64,000 nt of DNA from Prochlorococcus sp. AG-402-G22 (GCA_003217035.1 QCHV01000007.1:1-64000); one strand, 5' to 3'; shown: positions 1 through 9,729, counted from the stretch's first letter. Program-made: numbers and translations. Notes: a model not told the origin generated them from the letters alone.

Positions 1-381
1 AAAATCCTTTACGACCATCAAATCTTTAATTCTTGCCATCAGAGCAGTTCTTAAAGCAAGTCGTCTTTCTTTGCGATTCATATTTAAGCTAAAAGAACGT
101 GGCTTGGGCCCAAAAATGATTCCACCACCTGGGCGCAATGGGGTTCTTATAGAACCTTGTCTTGCTCTACCAGTCCCTTTTTGCTTATAAGGTTTACGGC
201 CCCCACCTCTCACTTCTGATCTGGTAAGGGTGCTTGCATTGCCATGCCTTGAATGTGCCTGCTGTCGCAACACAGCTCTATGGAGCAAATCAACAGCTGT
301 AGTTTCTTTGGCAACCTTCAAGTCGATGGTGGCTTTTCCTGCCTCCTTACCTTGCCAATCCAGAACGACACAATTGGCCAT
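1..381 (-). CDS. rplD: 50S ribosomal protein L4, N-terminal part (runs off the left edge)
   Basis: The reading frame starts at ATG (379-381) and stays open to the window edge, giving the first 127 residues of a protein that is normally about 210 long. It begins [15 protein letters not shown] and contains the basic loop around [18 protein letters not shown], which is the L4 extension that lines the ribosomal exit tunnel. The start overlaps the rplC stop by one base (TAATG), so the two genes are translationally coupled. The order L3-L4 on the same strand is the start of the usual S10/spc ribosomal operon. The C-terminus lies outside the window. Confidence 0.96.
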   Translation of the reverse strand, partial: MANCVVLDWQGKEAGKATIDLKVAKETTAVDLLHRAVLRQQAHSRHGNASTLTRSEVRGGGRKPYKQKGTGRARQGSIRTPLRPGGGIIFGPKPRSFSLNMNRKERRLALRTALMARIKDLMVVKDF

Positions 382-1040
382 TATCCCTTACCTCCACTGA
401 TATTTTGTGAACCAACACGTTTTGCAGGTCGAATATTAAGAAGGGAGCCTGGCTTACCAGGGACTGATCCTTTCACAACCAAGAGATTTTTATCATTATC
501 AATCTTCATGATTGTTAGCCCTCTAGTGGTAATTTTCTTACCGCCATACCTACCTGCCATTCGCTTGCCTGGATATATTCTTCCTGGTGTAGTACCTGCA
601 CCTGTTGAACCAGGTTGTCTATGGTTTTTAGAACCGTGACTCATAGGTCCCCGACTAAAACCATGTCTCTTCTGATAACCGGCAAAACCTCGGCCCATAG
701 AATTACCACTAACATCTACTTTTTGGCCCGCTTCAAAGCTTTCAACAGTAATTTGACTACCTAATTCATAAACTTCTAAATTCTCTACTCGATACTCTCT
801 CAAATGACGAAGAAGATCTTCGCCAGATTTGCCAACATGACCTTTTGAAGGCTTATTAACAAGCTTCTCGCGAGTCACGCCAAAGCCAATCTGAACGGCT
901 GAATAACCATCAGTGGAAGAACTCTTTAATTGTGTAATGCGACAAGGGCCAGCTTCAATCAAAGTGACTGGGACAGATCTACCTTGTTCATCAAAAAATT
1001 GGGACATTCCCAACTTCTTACCTAGGATGCCAATAGACAT
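381..1040 (-). CDS. rplC: 50S ribosomal protein L3
   Basis: 219 residues, a normal length for bacterial L3. It begins [14 protein letters not shown], the typical L3 N-terminus, and contains the conserved stretch [11 protein letters not shown] followed by [15 protein letters not shown], the peptidyl-transferase-facing loop. L3 binds 23S rRNA early in large-subunit assembly. It is the first gene of its operon here: the 380 bp upstream hold no gene on this strand, and rplD follows with a one-base overlap. Confidence 0.97.
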   Translation of the reverse strand: MSIGILGKKLGMSQFFDEQGRSVPVTLIEAGPCRITQLKSSSTDGYSAVQIGFGVTREKLVNKPSKGHVGKSGEDLLRHLREYRVENLEVYELGSQITVESFEAGQKVDVSGNSMGRGFAGYQKRHGFSRGPMSHGSKNHRQPGSTGAGTTPGRIYPGKRMAGRYGGKKITTRGLTIMKIDNDKNLLVVKGSVPGKPGSLLNIRPAKRVGSQNISGGKG

Positions 1041-1424
1041 AACGAGGAAATAACGCCAGCTTGTGAATACTCAAAAGCATTTGAGTTTTGCTGATTAATA
1101 AAAACTATTTAGAACCGAATAAATAAATAACCGTTGTTTTTACGGCCTAATTCTTCGATTAGAACTAGCAGGAAATCAGCTGGCTGAGACTTAGTCAAAG
1201 TTGTTGACTTCGATCAGTTTCTCGACAGGATAAGGAGTAAAACCCTTCCTATTCAGGCCTATTAATCCGATGCAATCATCGAATCTGCTTCGTTTTCTGG
1301 AGGCCCGGCTAGCGTACGGGCATAGAAAAGCACAGCAATTTTATAGAATACACCACAGTGGTCCTACAAAGATCTCAATCTTTCAAAGCAAAGCTCTTTA
1401 TAGAGTGACTTAAATTCCAAAGAA
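1041..1424. other. Gene-free 384 bp between divergent rplC and ndhN, with two hairpins
   Basis: I see no coding frame here. It must hold the promoters of the ribosomal operon (leftward) and of ndhN (rightward). Two perfect inverted repeats stand out: CTCAAA-AGCA-TTTGAG at 1070-1085 in the rplC leader, and GCCCG-(9 nt)-CGGGC at 1303-1321 in the ndhN leader. The first could be part of a ribosomal-protein autoregulatory leader and the second could structure the ndhN 5'UTR. Both roles are guesses. Confidence 0.6.
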
Positions 1425-1886
1425 ATGCCTCTCTTACTATCTGGCAAAGAATTTCGTAAAGATCTTGAATCTTTTGGCTGTCTTGCTATCAACACGCCAT
1501 TAGAAGGAGGAGCTGAGACTCGATTATTAAGACGCTTAAGAGCAGCTGGCTATAGAACACAAATAACTTCTGTAAGAGGGTTTGGAGATCCAGAAGTTTT
1601 CCTACTCCAACTTCATGGAATCAGGCCTCCTCACCTTGGTCATCAAAACGTAGGGAGAAATGGCGCTCTAGGAGAAGTGCAAGAAGTTATGCCTCAACTT
1701 CATGAATTATTGGCAGGTGGACAGCCTTTAGCACTTTGGTTACTAGAAGGCCAAGTTTTATCTCGTTCGGAATTATTAGCGTTATGTGACTTATCAGAAA
1801 GAGATGAAAAATTAAAGATCGTTGTTGAAATGGGTGGAGATCGCAAACTGACATGGCAGTCTATGCGTCAATTTTTAGAAAAATGA
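1425..1886 (+). CDS. ndhN: NAD(P)H-quinone oxidoreductase (NDH-1) subunit N
   Basis: 153 residues, the usual NdhN length. Begins [15 protein letters not shown] and carries the stretch [15 protein letters not shown] and the motif [17 protein letters not shown], all characteristic of this cyanobacterial and plastid-specific NDH-1 subunit. NdhN sits in the hydrophilic arm of the thylakoid NDH-1 complex, which takes electrons from ferredoxin into plastoquinone for cyclic flow and respiration. It stands alone, divergent from the ribosomal operon and followed by tRNA-Gln on the same strand. The assignment is by motif recall and needs no alternative. Confidence 0.95.
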   Translation: MPLLLSGKEFRKDLESFGCLAINTPLEGGAETRLLRRLRAAGYRTQITSVRGFGDPEVFLLQLHGIRPPHLGHQNVGRNGALGEVQEVMPQLHELLAGGQPLALWLLEGQVLSRSELLALCDLSERDEKLKIVVEMGGDRKLTWQSMRQFLEK

Positions 1887-1996
1887 AAGAATAATCGGGC
1901 CAGACAAAGACTAGACCTTATGAAATGACACCCTACAAGAATCCAAAATGTGCAATTATTTTGTAAGTTGAAGAATCTAAAGTCTCCAATTCTCAA

Positions 1997-2068
1997 TGGG
2001 GCGTCGCCAAGCGGTAAGGCAGCGGGTTTTGGTCTCGCCATTCCTAGGTTCGAATCCTAGCGCCCCAG
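1997..2068 (+). tRNA. trnQ: tRNA-Gln (anticodon TTG)
   Basis: 72 nt cloverleaf: acceptor TGGGGCG pairs with CGCCCCA, anticodon stem GCGGG/CTCGC (one non-canonical pair) encloses the loop with TTG, and the T arm is CTAGG-TTCGAAT-CCTAG. No encoded CCA. The next gene begins 16 nt after the tRNA end, so the two are probably co-transcribed. Confidence 0.97.
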
Positions 2069-2084
2069 TTTTAGAAACCTTTTA

Positions 2085-2861
2085 GTGACAGTTAAACAAA
2101 TTTTGATTTTTGACTTTGACGGTGTAATCGTTGATGGTCTTGTTGAGTATTGGGCAAGTTCTCGTAAAGCTTATTCTCAAATCATTGGAGCAAAAGATTT
2201 TGTTAATGGATCTGATAATGAAGTACCTGAAGATTTCAAAACACTTAGGCCTTGGATAAAGAATGGCTGGGAAATGGTTCTTTTGGCTGCAGAAATTCTT
2301 AACCCAGATAGCTCTTTAAATATCTTAGGAGCAAAAGCATTTTCTAATAATTTTAAAAAGAATTGCTCTGAGATATTAAAAAAACGTCAGTGGTCTCCTG
2401 ACCAATTACAACAAAGCCTAGATAATGCTCGAAAAGAATCAATAAAAACCGATTTCAACGCATGGCTAAAAAGTCATAAACCATTCCCTTTTGTAGTTGA
2501 ACGCATTAAAAAATTAAATAAAGAGAATATTGACTTTGGTGTATTAACAACAAAAAGTACTGATTTCACTTCCCAACTCCTTGATCATCTAAATCTGCAG
2601 CCAAGACTTCTATATGGTCACGAATCAGGCGAGAAGTCCAAATCACTTCTGGAAATATCAAAAGAGCAAACTATTGCAGGCTTTATCGAGGATCGTCGAG
2701 CAACACTTGAAAAAATCCTGAGAAACCCTGACCTTAAATTTATTCATTGTTATTTGGCATCTTGGGGATATCTAAAGCCAGATGACAAAAAAGATTTGCC
2801 GTTAGGCATTCATTTCCTAGAAACAAGAAAATTTACTGGCCCCTTGGCGAACTGGTTTTAA
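2085..2861 (+). CDS. HAD-superfamily hydrolase-like protein
   Basis: 258 residues starting at GTG, 16 nt behind tRNA-Gln. The N-terminal motif ILIFDFDGVIVDG matches HAD motif I (hhhDxDGx[V/I]), with the nucleophile and acid/base aspartates present (DFD). FGVLTTKST at about 151-159 fits motif II (hhhT), GHESGEKSKSLL has a lysine for motif III, and AGFIEDRRATLE fits motif IV (ED). The central cap region, about residues 20-130, is helical. Likely a soluble phosphatase, but the substrate cannot be told from sequence. No partner gene is evident; recA follows 104 bp downstream. Confidence 0.8.
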   Translation: MTVKQILIFDFDGVIVDGLVEYWASSRKAYSQIIGAKDFVNGSDNEVPEDFKTLRPWIKNGWEMVLLAAEILNPDSSLNILGAKAFSNNFKKNCSEILKKRQWSPDQLQQSLDNARKESIKTDFNAWLKSHKPFPFVVERIKKLNKENIDFGVLTTKSTDFTSQLLDHLNLQPRLLYGHESGEKSKSLLEISKEQTIAGFIEDRRATLEKILRNPDLKFIHCYLASWGYLKPDDKKDLPLGIHFLETRKFTGPLANWF

Positions 2862-2965
2862 GTCGTTAGGGTACGTGTGTACTAATAAAGTCAATCAAAA
2901 GCTCTTGGTGCTGAGTTCTATTCCAGTCCAGTCTTCCCACTTTTTCTACATCCCAGACAATCACA

Positions 2966-4105
2966 ATGCCAGCTGAAGTAAAAACAAGCCAATCCGCTAA
3001 TCAGGCTTCACCACAAGAAGACTCACGATCAAAAGAAAGAGATAAAGCTCTTGGCCTCGTTTTAGGACAAATAGAACGAAACTTTGGGAAAGGTTCGATC
3101 ATGAGACTGGGAGATGCATCCAGAATGCGTGTAGAGACAATTTCAACTGGTGCGCTGACTCTAGATCTTGCGCTTGGTGGTGGTTATCCAAAAGGAAGAG
3201 TCGTAGAAGTATATGGACCGGAGAGTTCAGGAAAAACAACTCTGACATTACATGCAATTGCCGAGGTGCAACGCAATGGAGGAGTTGCAGCATTTGTAGA
3301 TGCTGAGCATGCCTTAGATCCTGTTTATGCAGCATCGCTAGGAGTTGATGTAGAGAATCTCCTCGTGTCTCAACCAGATACTGGAGAAATGGCATTGGAA
3401 ATTGTAGATCAACTAATTAGGTCAGCAGCGGTTGATCTTGTTGTTGTGGACTCAGTTGCTGCGCTTACCCCTCGTGCAGAAATAGAAGGAGAAATGGGCG
3501 ACCATGTAATAGGTAGTCAAGCCAGGCTAATGAGTCAAGCAATGAGAAAAATTACTGGCAACATCGGTAAATCTGGCTGTACAGTTATCTTTCTAAATCA
3601 GCTACGTCTTAAAATAGGGGTTACCTATGGCAATCCCGAAACGACTACAGGTGGTAATGCACTGAAGTTTTATGCCTCTGTGCGATTAGATATTCGCCGA
3701 ATTCAAACTCTTAAAAGAGGTACAGAAGAGTATGGAATTCGAGCAAAAGTAAAAGTAGCAAAGAATAAAGTTGCACCTCCTTTTCGGATAGCAGAGTTCG
3801 ATATTCTTTTTGGTAAAGGTATTAGTACAGTAGGATGCTTATTGGATTTAGCTGAGGAAACTAATATCGTTGTACGCAAAGGTGCTTGGTATAGCTACGA
3901 AGGAGACAATATAGGGCAAGGGAGAGACAATACTATTACCTGGCTAGAGGAAAACACCGAGGCTAAAAAAACAATTGAGAAGCTAGTGAAGCAAAAGCTA
4001 ACAGAAGGCTCCGAAGTAAGCGCTAATTCAATGCGTCCTCTTGCTAATACGGCTCGCACAGCGACTACTCAGGCTTCTGTGAATAAGGTTTCTCAAGCTG
4101 CCTAA
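2966..4105 (+). CDS. recA: Recombinase RecA
   Basis: 379 residues. Walker [10 protein letters not shown] is at about residues 84-92, followed by the RecA signature region ([25 protein letters not shown]) and the L2 DNA-binding loop ([20 protein letters not shown]). The N-terminus has a short polar extension. The C-terminal tail is Ala/Thr/Ser-rich rather than strongly acidic. It forms nucleoprotein filaments on ssDNA for homologous recombination and stimulates LexA-type self-cleavage. I did not find a convincing SOS box in the 100 bp upstream. Confidence 0.98.
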   Translation: MPAEVKTSQSANQASPQEDSRSKERDKALGLVLGQIERNFGKGSIMRLGDASRMRVETISTGALTLDLALGGGYPKGRVVEVYGPESSGKTTLTLHAIAEVQRNGGVAAFVDAEHALDPVYAASLGVDVENLLVSQPDTGEMALEIVDQLIRSAAVDLVVVDSVAALTPRAEIEGEMGDHVIGSQARLMSQAMRKITGNIGKSGCTVIFLNQLRLKIGVTYGNPETTTGGNALKFYASVRLDIRRIQTLKRGTEEYGIRAKVKVAKNKVAPPFRIAEFDILFGKGISTVGCLLDLAEETNIVVRKGAWYSYEGDNIGQGRDNTITWLEENTEAKKTIEKLVKQKLTEGSEVSANSMRPLANTARTATTQASVNKVSQAA

Positions 4106-4119
4106 AGTTTTAAGTGGGA

Positions 4120-4368
4120 TTAACGTAAATCAGCGGGAATCCACCACCCAAGGGCAGGGCCAATCAGACGGACAACCAGCCATACAAATACAAGGATCCC
4201 TATCCCCCACCATCCACCACGAATAGTTAAATTAATAAATTGGTTACGTTGATTATCTGTAACAGGGAGCCAAGAAAGTATTCTCTGAGAATTATCAGTT
4301 CTTTTATTCTTACTTTTCTTTCTTTGGGGGCTTAAACCCTCAATTTTTCTACGGCGAGCTTCTCCCAT
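4120..4368 (-). CDS. Small membrane protein, DUF2839-like
   Basis: 82 residues beginning MGEARRRKIEGLSPQRKK: a basic soluble N-terminus (about 1-45) followed by one hydrophobic segment at about 53-75 (GIGILVFVWLVVRLIGPALG). This matches the cyanobacterial DUF2839 family as I recall it. It is probably anchored in the thylakoid or plasma membrane with the basic side in the cytoplasm. Convergent with recA with a 14 bp gap. Function unknown. Confidence 0.75.
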   Translation of the reverse strand: MGEARRRKIEGLSPQRKKSKNKRTDNSQRILSWLPVTDNQRNQFINLTIRGGWWGIGILVFVWLVVRLIGPALGWWIPADLR

Positions 4369-4399
4369 AAGTCCTCATTCTTTAAGTTCAGAATAGACA

Positions 4400-5851
4400 C
4401 TAGTCAGGTAATAAACGATCCAAAGCGGTCCAAGGTTCTAAAGCCTTAAAGATCCTCTCTCCCCAACTCCTGGAACGCAAACGACCATCCAAAATCGCTA
4501 AACGGCCTTGAGATTTACGAATTGGCAAAATCAATCTTGGCAATAATTGCAATAATTCTGGTAAAAGCAAATTTCTAAACCAATCTCGACCTTGACTTTT
4601 ATAAGCCTCTACTCTTGCAGCTATCAAAGGGACTTCTAAGCTTGGGAATGGCAATACGCCAAAAATTAATTGTTCAGGCAGCGGAAGTTGATCTTGAGAA
4701 TAAAGCCACCAGGAAGAGTGGCAGCAAATGACTCCGTTACTCGCAGGAGAAGTTGATTCAAAAACGACTCTCTTCCCAAATTCAGCTGCAAGCTCACTAG
4801 TTAGTTGTTTCAATAAATGATTATCATCAACCACAATTATTGTTAGCCCTTTCCGACCTAAAACTAATCGTCGACACTGGACAAGCAAGTGCTCAGCAAA
4901 ATATTCTGTATTAGGCAATGGTTGTCTACGAGGCACAAACATTTGAATAGGATCCTGCCATTCGGGAATAGATCCTCCTAATTTCACATTGACATCAAAA
5001 GGACTCAACGAAGATTCAAGTTGACTAAGCAAAAAGTTATTTTGAGTTGAACCACTAAGCATTACAAAAGAAGTTTCTTGAAAAAATTCCTGCAAGTCCT
5101 GTAAAGGTTCAAGTGGTTTCAAATACCAACACCACTCAAGTGATTTATGATCCAAAACAGCCCAACTTGCCCAATTTTGACTATTGGTCTCCTGAAAGTT
5201 TGACCAAGGTTGAGGTAGGTCAGAATATATTGTTAATAAATCACGTAATGCAATTATTTCACTAAAATCCATGCGAACTGTGCCATCTATCGTGGTCACA
5301 TGAGAGAAAAGTTTTCTAGTTAAACGTTCATGTAATTGAATCAGTGCAGAGGATGCCGAAGGATATGCTCTACATAGAAGGTCCCAATGATTTGGAGAAA
5401 TTTTTATAGCCATAGCTTCTCTTAGACGACTACTCAAGAAATCCATTTCTGGGATAATTAATTGTTTCGATTCGAGATAACCATCTTTATATGCCTTCAA
5501 AAGACCTAGGTGATCTAACAACCAAGTCTGCTCACCGCTAGGAGGAAGATCTCCCTCCCAGAAAGCCAAAGTTAAGCCTTCAAGCTTCAACCTTGGAAGT
5601 TCATAGTTTATAAGTCGACTACGTTGTCTTTCAGTAATGATCAAAACGACTCCATTACTTTGCAAGCAAAGGGGAACTAAAATACCCAACCAAGACTTTT
5701 CTAAATCACCTACCTCTAACTGAACAAAAGATCTATCATGCCTACGTAAACTGCGACTTACAAGTCTACTAAGAGTTAAATTATGAGGCCAAGAAAACGC
5801 ATCCTTCTGAAAAAGAGTTTTTAAATGGTTATGAGCATAAGCTTCTAACAT
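4400..5851 (-). CDS. DinG/helicase-C-like protein with eroded ATPase motifs
   Basis: 483 residues. The overall layout resembles the XPD/DinG superfamily-2 helicases: the C-terminal third, roughly 385-480 (LPFPSLEVPLIAARVEAYK, then RLILPIRKSQGRLAILDGR), resembles the helicase C-terminal domain with motif VI. The ATP-site motifs, however, look degenerate. Where DinG has a GTGTGKS/T-type P-loop this protein reads LEVGDLEKSWLG at about 46-57, and where DEAH/DECH is expected it reads PEMDFL at about 134-139. The iron-sulfur cysteines of DinG/XPD are not obvious. It may be a pseudo-helicase with a structural or DNA-binding role. The frame is intact, so this is not simple decay. Divergent from tyrA. 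Confidence 0.6.
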   Translation of the reverse strand: MLEAYAHNHLKTLFQKDAFSWPHNLTLSRLVSRSLRRHDRSFVQLEVGDLEKSWLGILVPLCLQSNGVVLIITERQRSRLINYELPRLKLEGLTLAFWEGDLPPSGEQTWLLDHLGLLKAYKDGYLESKQLIIPEMDFLSSRLREAMAIKISPNHWDLLCRAYPSASSALIQLHERLTRKLFSHVTTIDGTVRMDFSEIIALRDLLTIYSDLPQPWSNFQETNSQNWASWAVLDHKSLEWCWYLKPLEPLQDLQEFFQETSFVMLSGSTQNNFLLSQLESSLSPFDVNVKLGGSIPEWQDPIQMFVPRRQPLPNTEYFAEHLLVQCRRLVLGRKGLTIIVVDDNHLLKQLTSELAAEFGKRVVFESTSPASNGVICCHSSWWLYSQDQLPLPEQLIFGVLPFPSLEVPLIAARVEAYKSQGRDWFRNLLLPELLQLLPRLILPIRKSQGRLAILDGRLRSRSWGERIFKALEPWTALDRLLPD

Positions 5852-5932
5852 AAAAATCTTAGGTAATTAAAAGCTTTTAGCTATATATTGATCGATAGAT
5901 CAATATTAAAGAAACAACTCTTTCAAAGCTTA

Positions 5933-6802
5933 ATGGAGTTCAAATCAAAAGGCTTTAATAAAATTGGGATAGTAGGCCTAGGCCTAATTGGTGGATCTCT
6001 AGGCTTAGATCTTCAAAAGCTTGGGTTTCAAGTTTTTGGACTCGTTCATAGAGAAACTACTTTAAAAAGAGCAAAAGAGCGGCAACTTGCGCAAGTAGTT
6101 GATACAGATCCCCAAATACTCTCCGATTGCTCATTGATAATTCTTGCTTCACCTTTGCCCGAGATCATTGCACCATCCAAAGAGTTACTAAATTGTATAA
6201 ATCCCAATAGTGTGGTTACCGATGTTGGCTCAGTAAAAGCTCCTGTAATAAAAGTATGGGAGAAATTGCACTCTAAATTTGTAGGCAGTCATCCAATGGC
6301 TGGTACAAGTGCTTCCGGAGTCGAAGCTGGTCAGAGTGAATTATTTAAGAATTGCCCTTGGGTTGCTACACCTACCAAGGGAACTGATCAAGAGGCCCTC
6401 GAAGTAGTACATCATTTAGCTGTTTCTCTAGGTTCGAAATGGGTTATTGCAGATGCAAAAGCACATGATAAAGCAGTAGCTTTAATATCTCATATGCCAG
6501 TGATAGTAAGTGCCGCTTTGCTAAACATGACTAAAGAAATTGGACTCCAAGGCCATGATCTTGAGCTTGCAAGAATACTTTCATCTAGTGGTTATAAAGA
6601 TACAACCAGAGTCGGAGGAGGAAACCCCAGCCTTGGAGTTAACATGGCTTGTAATAACACTGAATCAATACTAGAAGCAATAAACTCTTATCAACTATCA
6701 CTAGAAAGGCTCAAAAGCATAATCAAAACTAAAGAATGGGAGGAACTTCAAACAGAACTTACGCAAGCAAAAGTAATTAGATCTGAGTTTTTTAAAAGCT
6801 AA
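5933..6802 (+). CDS. tyrA: Prephenate/arogenate dehydrogenase
   Basis: 289 residues from the ATG at 5933. An upstream in-frame TTG at 5888 would add 15 residues, but the Rossmann motif KIGIVGLGLIGGSLG begins close behind the ATG, as usual for TyrA. Also seen: VTDVGSVKAP and the catalytic-site region GSHPMAGTSASGVEAG. It oxidises arogenate or prephenate with NAD(P)+ for tyrosine synthesis; cyanobacterial enzymes usually prefer arogenate with NADP (family knowledge). No ACT or chorismate mutase domain is attached. Convergent with the next gene, 6 bp apart. Confidence 0.92.
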   Translation: MEFKSKGFNKIGIVGLGLIGGSLGLDLQKLGFQVFGLVHRETTLKRAKERQLAQVVDTDPQILSDCSLIILASPLPEIIAPSKELLNCINPNSVVTDVGSVKAPVIKVWEKLHSKFVGSHPMAGTSASGVEAGQSELFKNCPWVATPTKGTDQEALEVVHHLAVSLGSKWVIADAKAHDKAVALISHMPVIVSAALLNMTKEIGLQGHDLELARILSSSGYKDTTRVGGGNPSLGVNMACNNTESILEAINSYQLSLERLKSIIKTKEWEELQTELTQAKVIRSEFFKS

Positions 6803-6808
6803 GAGAAA

Positions 6809-8320
6809 TCATTGAGGCAAAGTAAAGTTTTCTCCTCTATTGGCCATCAACTGCCTACAGGCCATAAGAGCTGATTGCGTAACTCCAGCTGTCCCTTCTC
6901 CTGGATATATTGAATCACCGCACAACCATAGTCCTTTAAAAGGAGTCCTACTTGAAAGGCCAAACGGGCCAAAGGCTGCTGGTGTCTGCCCCAACCCACC
7001 AACAATCCCTTGGGGGCGGCCTGTCCACTTCGCAAAGCTTCTTGGAGTTGCCAATTCTTTATGCAGCCAATTCTCAGATGCAATATTTAAAAAAGAATTA
7101 ATAACACTAATTATTCTCGTTAGTGTTTTTGCTTTTTGCCTTTGATAAATTTTTCCATCCAAATCATTCCACTCAGAAACACTTGTAAAAGCACTGACAA
7201 TTACAGTCACCTCGCCTCGAGGAGCCCTACCATCCCCCTCTTCACTAATAGAAAAAAACAACGACCCAAATTGCTCTACAAATAACTGCATATGATTTGA
7301 GTAAGCCTTACCAATATGATGACGTGCGATAGCACCATAAAACACAATAGCTCCAGTAGGTTTAGGCAATCCAGTCAGTCGATTACGATAAGTCTTTTGC
7401 AAAGCCAATTCGTCTTTCATTAAAGTCAACAAGCATTGAGGAGGAAGAGTAAAGATCACATCATTTGCGCTGAATTTTAAAATCGAGCCCTTGTCAGTTA
7501 GCAGTTCTATTTCCCAAGACTGAGAATTAGACCCTGAAACCAAATTGACTACTTTGTGATTCAACAACAATTGTGCACCATCTCTGATCAAACAAGATTC
7601 CAAAGCATTACTTAACTTTTGCATCGAGCCCTGTAAATGCCATAAACCAAGAGGTGCTTGAGCCATCTGAAGCACTGTTGCCCCATAAAGTGCAGCAGTA
7701 CGAGCTGATGATTCTTGAGAATACAATTGAAGCTGTAAATCAAGAAAATTTTTAAGTCGTTGATCCTTGTGACAAGAACAAATGACAAGGAGATCAGCAA
7801 CTGATAATTTGCTGAACAAACCTGATACGCCATTAAGAGGCTTTAATGCATTTACGAATTGTTTTAAATCCCAGAAATTGGAAAAAGGCAATATTGCATC
7901 TCTTTTTGCAAAATCCCAATTAATTTTGTGCAGAAAACTGCATAGCGACCAAAATCTTTCACTTTCTGGGAATTGCTCATTTCGCTCTTTTTCCCATTTG
8001 ATTGGATCATGCCAAAGCTGAATTGGCCTTGAGCCATCACCAAGATCTACAACACAGCCTGGATCTAGAATCTGAGCATAAGGTTTTGGCCATTGCAGAT
8101 ATCTAAAGACTCTTTCATGAATACCTCCTTTCTCTAATCCAGCCACCTGAGTCGCACCTACATCAAAAACATATTTCCCTCTTTTATAGGTGCCAGCACA
8201 TCCGCCTGTTTGAGAATGAGATTCTAAAAGGATCACTTCGACCCCTTGATGAGCCAATAAGGCTGAGGCTGTTAGCCCTGCTATTCCGCCTCCTACAACA
8301 ATTACTCTTTCATTAGTCAT
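6809..8320 (-). CDS. CrtD/CrtH-like carotenoid desaturase or isomerase (FAD-dependent)
   Basis: 503 residues from the ATG at 8320; an in-frame TTG seven codons upstream is less likely. The N-terminal FAD/NAD motif VIVVGGGIAGLTASALLA is followed by the GG-doublet (SQTGGCAG), and the C-terminal signature is CGDSIYPGEGTAGVTQSALM, as in the CrtI/CrtH/CrtD family. Members desaturate or isomerise polyene carotenoids at the membrane. I think a CrtD-type enzyme or a CrtH paralogue is most likely, but substrate specificity cannot be read from motifs. The next gene starts divergently 29 bp away. Confidence 0.8.
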   Translation of the reverse strand: MTNERVIVVGGGIAGLTASALLAHQGVEVILLESHSQTGGCAGTYKRGKYVFDVGATQVAGLEKGGIHERVFRYLQWPKPYAQILDPGCVVDLGDGSRPIQLWHDPIKWEKERNEQFPESERFWSLCSFLHKINWDFAKRDAILPFSNFWDLKQFVNALKPLNGVSGLFSKLSVADLLVICSCHKDQRLKNFLDLQLQLYSQESSARTAALYGATVLQMAQAPLGLWHLQGSMQKLSNALESCLIRDGAQLLLNHKVVNLVSGSNSQSWEIELLTDKGSILKFSANDVIFTLPPQCLLTLMKDELALQKTYRNRLTGLPKPTGAIVFYGAIARHHIGKAYSNHMQLFVEQFGSLFFSISEEGDGRAPRGEVTVIVSAFTSVSEWNDLDGKIYQRQKAKTLTRIISVINSFLNIASENWLHKELATPRSFAKWTGRPQGIVGGLGQTPAAFGPFGLSSRTPFKGLWLCGDSIYPGEGTAGVTQSALMACRQLMANRGENFTLPQ

Positions 8321-8349
8321 AACCTGATATAGGAGCTGCAAAAAAACAA

Positions 8350-9252
8350 ATGGAAACCAACCTTTTAGAACAAATAATTGGACCCAAAGGTCCTTTATCA
8401 GGTTCCAAAGTAAAAGAAATGATTTCTGTTAATGGAGGTTGTATTCATGATGCCTGGTGTCTGAAGTTGAGCAATGGTGAAAAGTTCTTTGCAAAAACAA
8501 CCCTGCGAAATAATTTTGATATGCTCAACTTCGAAGCCTCTGGGCTAAATAAACTTAATGAATGTGCAGAGGAATCATTCCTTTTAGTCCCAAAACCATT
8601 ATTAGTTCAACAACTAGAAACTAATTCAATCTTGCTAATGCCATGGCTGGATTTCTCAAAAGGTAATGAAATTAACCTTGGGAGAGGTTTAGCTCTAATT
8701 CACAAAACCTCTGCAGAACAATCCCCAAATGGTTTTGGGTGGGATCAAAATGGATACATTGGATTGGGAGCTCAACCTAAAGGGTGGAGGAAAAACTGGA
8801 GTGAATGTTTTGTAGATTTACGCTTAATCCCACAAATAAAGATCGCAGAGAAATGGGGTTTAAAACTCAATAATCTCGAAGCTCTCCTTTCCCAAATAAC
8901 TCTTTTCCTAGAAACTAGCAATTCAATTCCATCTCTAGTTCATGGAGATTTGTGGAGTGGAAATGCAGCCATTGATAAATCTGGAAGAGGTGTGATTTTT
9001 GACCCTGCAATTTGGTGGGCTGATAGGGAAGTGGATATTGCTATGACAAAATTATTTGGAGGGTTTACAAATGATTTTTATAAAGGCTATGAAGAGATAT
9101 GGCCCTTACCATCGAGATGGGAAGAAAGAAAGGATTTATACAACCTTTACCACGTAATTAATCATGCAAATATATTTGGCGGCTCATACCAAAATCTAAC
9201 TATGAAATACATTCAAAAAATAACTAGTCAACTCAAGAATAGGTCAAATTAA
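8350..9252 (+). CDS. Fructosamine/ketosamine-3-kinase family protein
   Basis: 300 residues. Kinase-like fold: Lys in FFAKTTL (about 47-53), catalytic loop LVHGDLWSGNAA at about 198-209 with Asp and Asn present, and the metal-binding VIFDPAIWWADREVDIAM, which is diagnostic for the fructosamine kinase family. These enzymes phosphorylate ketosamine adducts on proteins so that glycation is reversed. In cyanobacteria the true substrate is not settled. Stands between two minus-strand genes. Confidence 0.88.
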   Translation: METNLLEQIIGPKGPLSGSKVKEMISVNGGCIHDAWCLKLSNGEKFFAKTTLRNNFDMLNFEASGLNKLNECAEESFLLVPKPLLVQQLETNSILLMPWLDFSKGNEINLGRGLALIHKTSAEQSPNGFGWDQNGYIGLGAQPKGWRKNWSECFVDLRLIPQIKIAEKWGLKLNNLEALLSQITLFLETSNSIPSLVHGDLWSGNAAIDKSGRGVIFDPAIWWADREVDIAMTKLFGGFTNDFYKGYEEIWPLPSRWEERKDLYNLYHVINHANIFGGSYQNLTMKYIQKITSQLKNRSN

Positions 9253-9272
9253 ATTATTTTTGAATTTGAAAC

Positions 9273-9650
9273 CTAGCCCAAATATTCATTTCGTAGATTT
9301 TGTACTTTTTCAAATACTGCAGTTCTCTTTTCGCTGGTAGTAAGGTTTTGCCAACTCCATTGACCTACTACTACTACACCAAGAAGTTCTAACAAGCCAG
9401 GTACTATTGGAAAGAAATTAATAGTGTCAATTACTACTTTGATAATAATCTGGGCGACTATTACTACAGCAATAATGCCTGCGGCCTTGCCGTATTTGCC
9501 CATTTGCGACCAGTCAACTTTGCCAAGTATTTCATTGGCTTTACCCATAGCATCACCAGCCCTTTCTGAAATGCTTGGACCTGCAGATGGTGTATCAGGG
9601 GTTGGGGTTGGGGTTGAGCCTTGATTGGACTCAGGACTAACATCAGTCAT
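9273..9650 (-). CDS. CAAD-domain thylakoid membrane protein
   Basis: 125 residues from the ATG at 9650 (start MTDVSPESNQG). An in-frame TTG start would add 21 residues with no family support. Pro/Thr-rich N-terminus, an amphipathic stretch (AGDAMGKANEILGKVDW), two hydrophobic segments at about 54-75 and 79-98 separated by DTINFFPIVPG, then the C-terminal helix TSEKRTAVFEKVQNLRNEYLG. This is the CAAD module otherwise appended to cyanobacterial aminoacyl-tRNA synthetases and related to plant CURT1. Here it stands alone and is probably a thylakoid-curvature or membrane-anchor protein. Confidence 0.85.
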   Translation of the reverse strand: MTDVSPESNQGSTPTPTPDTPSAGPSISERAGDAMGKANEILGKVDWSQMGKYGKAAGIIAVVIVAQIIIKVVIDTINFFPIVPGLLELLGVVVVGQWSWQNLTTSEKRTAVFEKVQNLRNEYLG

Positions 9651-9729
9651 GTATAGAGCCTTCAAGGAAAGCAATTTGTGCAAACTGTAACTAAAGAATG
9701 TTTGTATTGCCAACTTCTATATAGAGATA

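Noticed and set aside
253-639. 128-codon plus-strand frame over rplD/rplC
   Set aside because: Entirely antisense to two certain ribosomal protein genes; composition is that of a complementary-strand artefact.
3099-3395. 98-codon frame antisense to recA
   Set aside because: Leucine/histidine/glutamine-rich shadow of the conserved recA frame; no ribosome site or recognisable domain.
5888-5932. TTG start of tyrA
   Set aside because: It adds 15 residues not seen in the family; the ATG at 5933 directly precedes the Rossmann motif.
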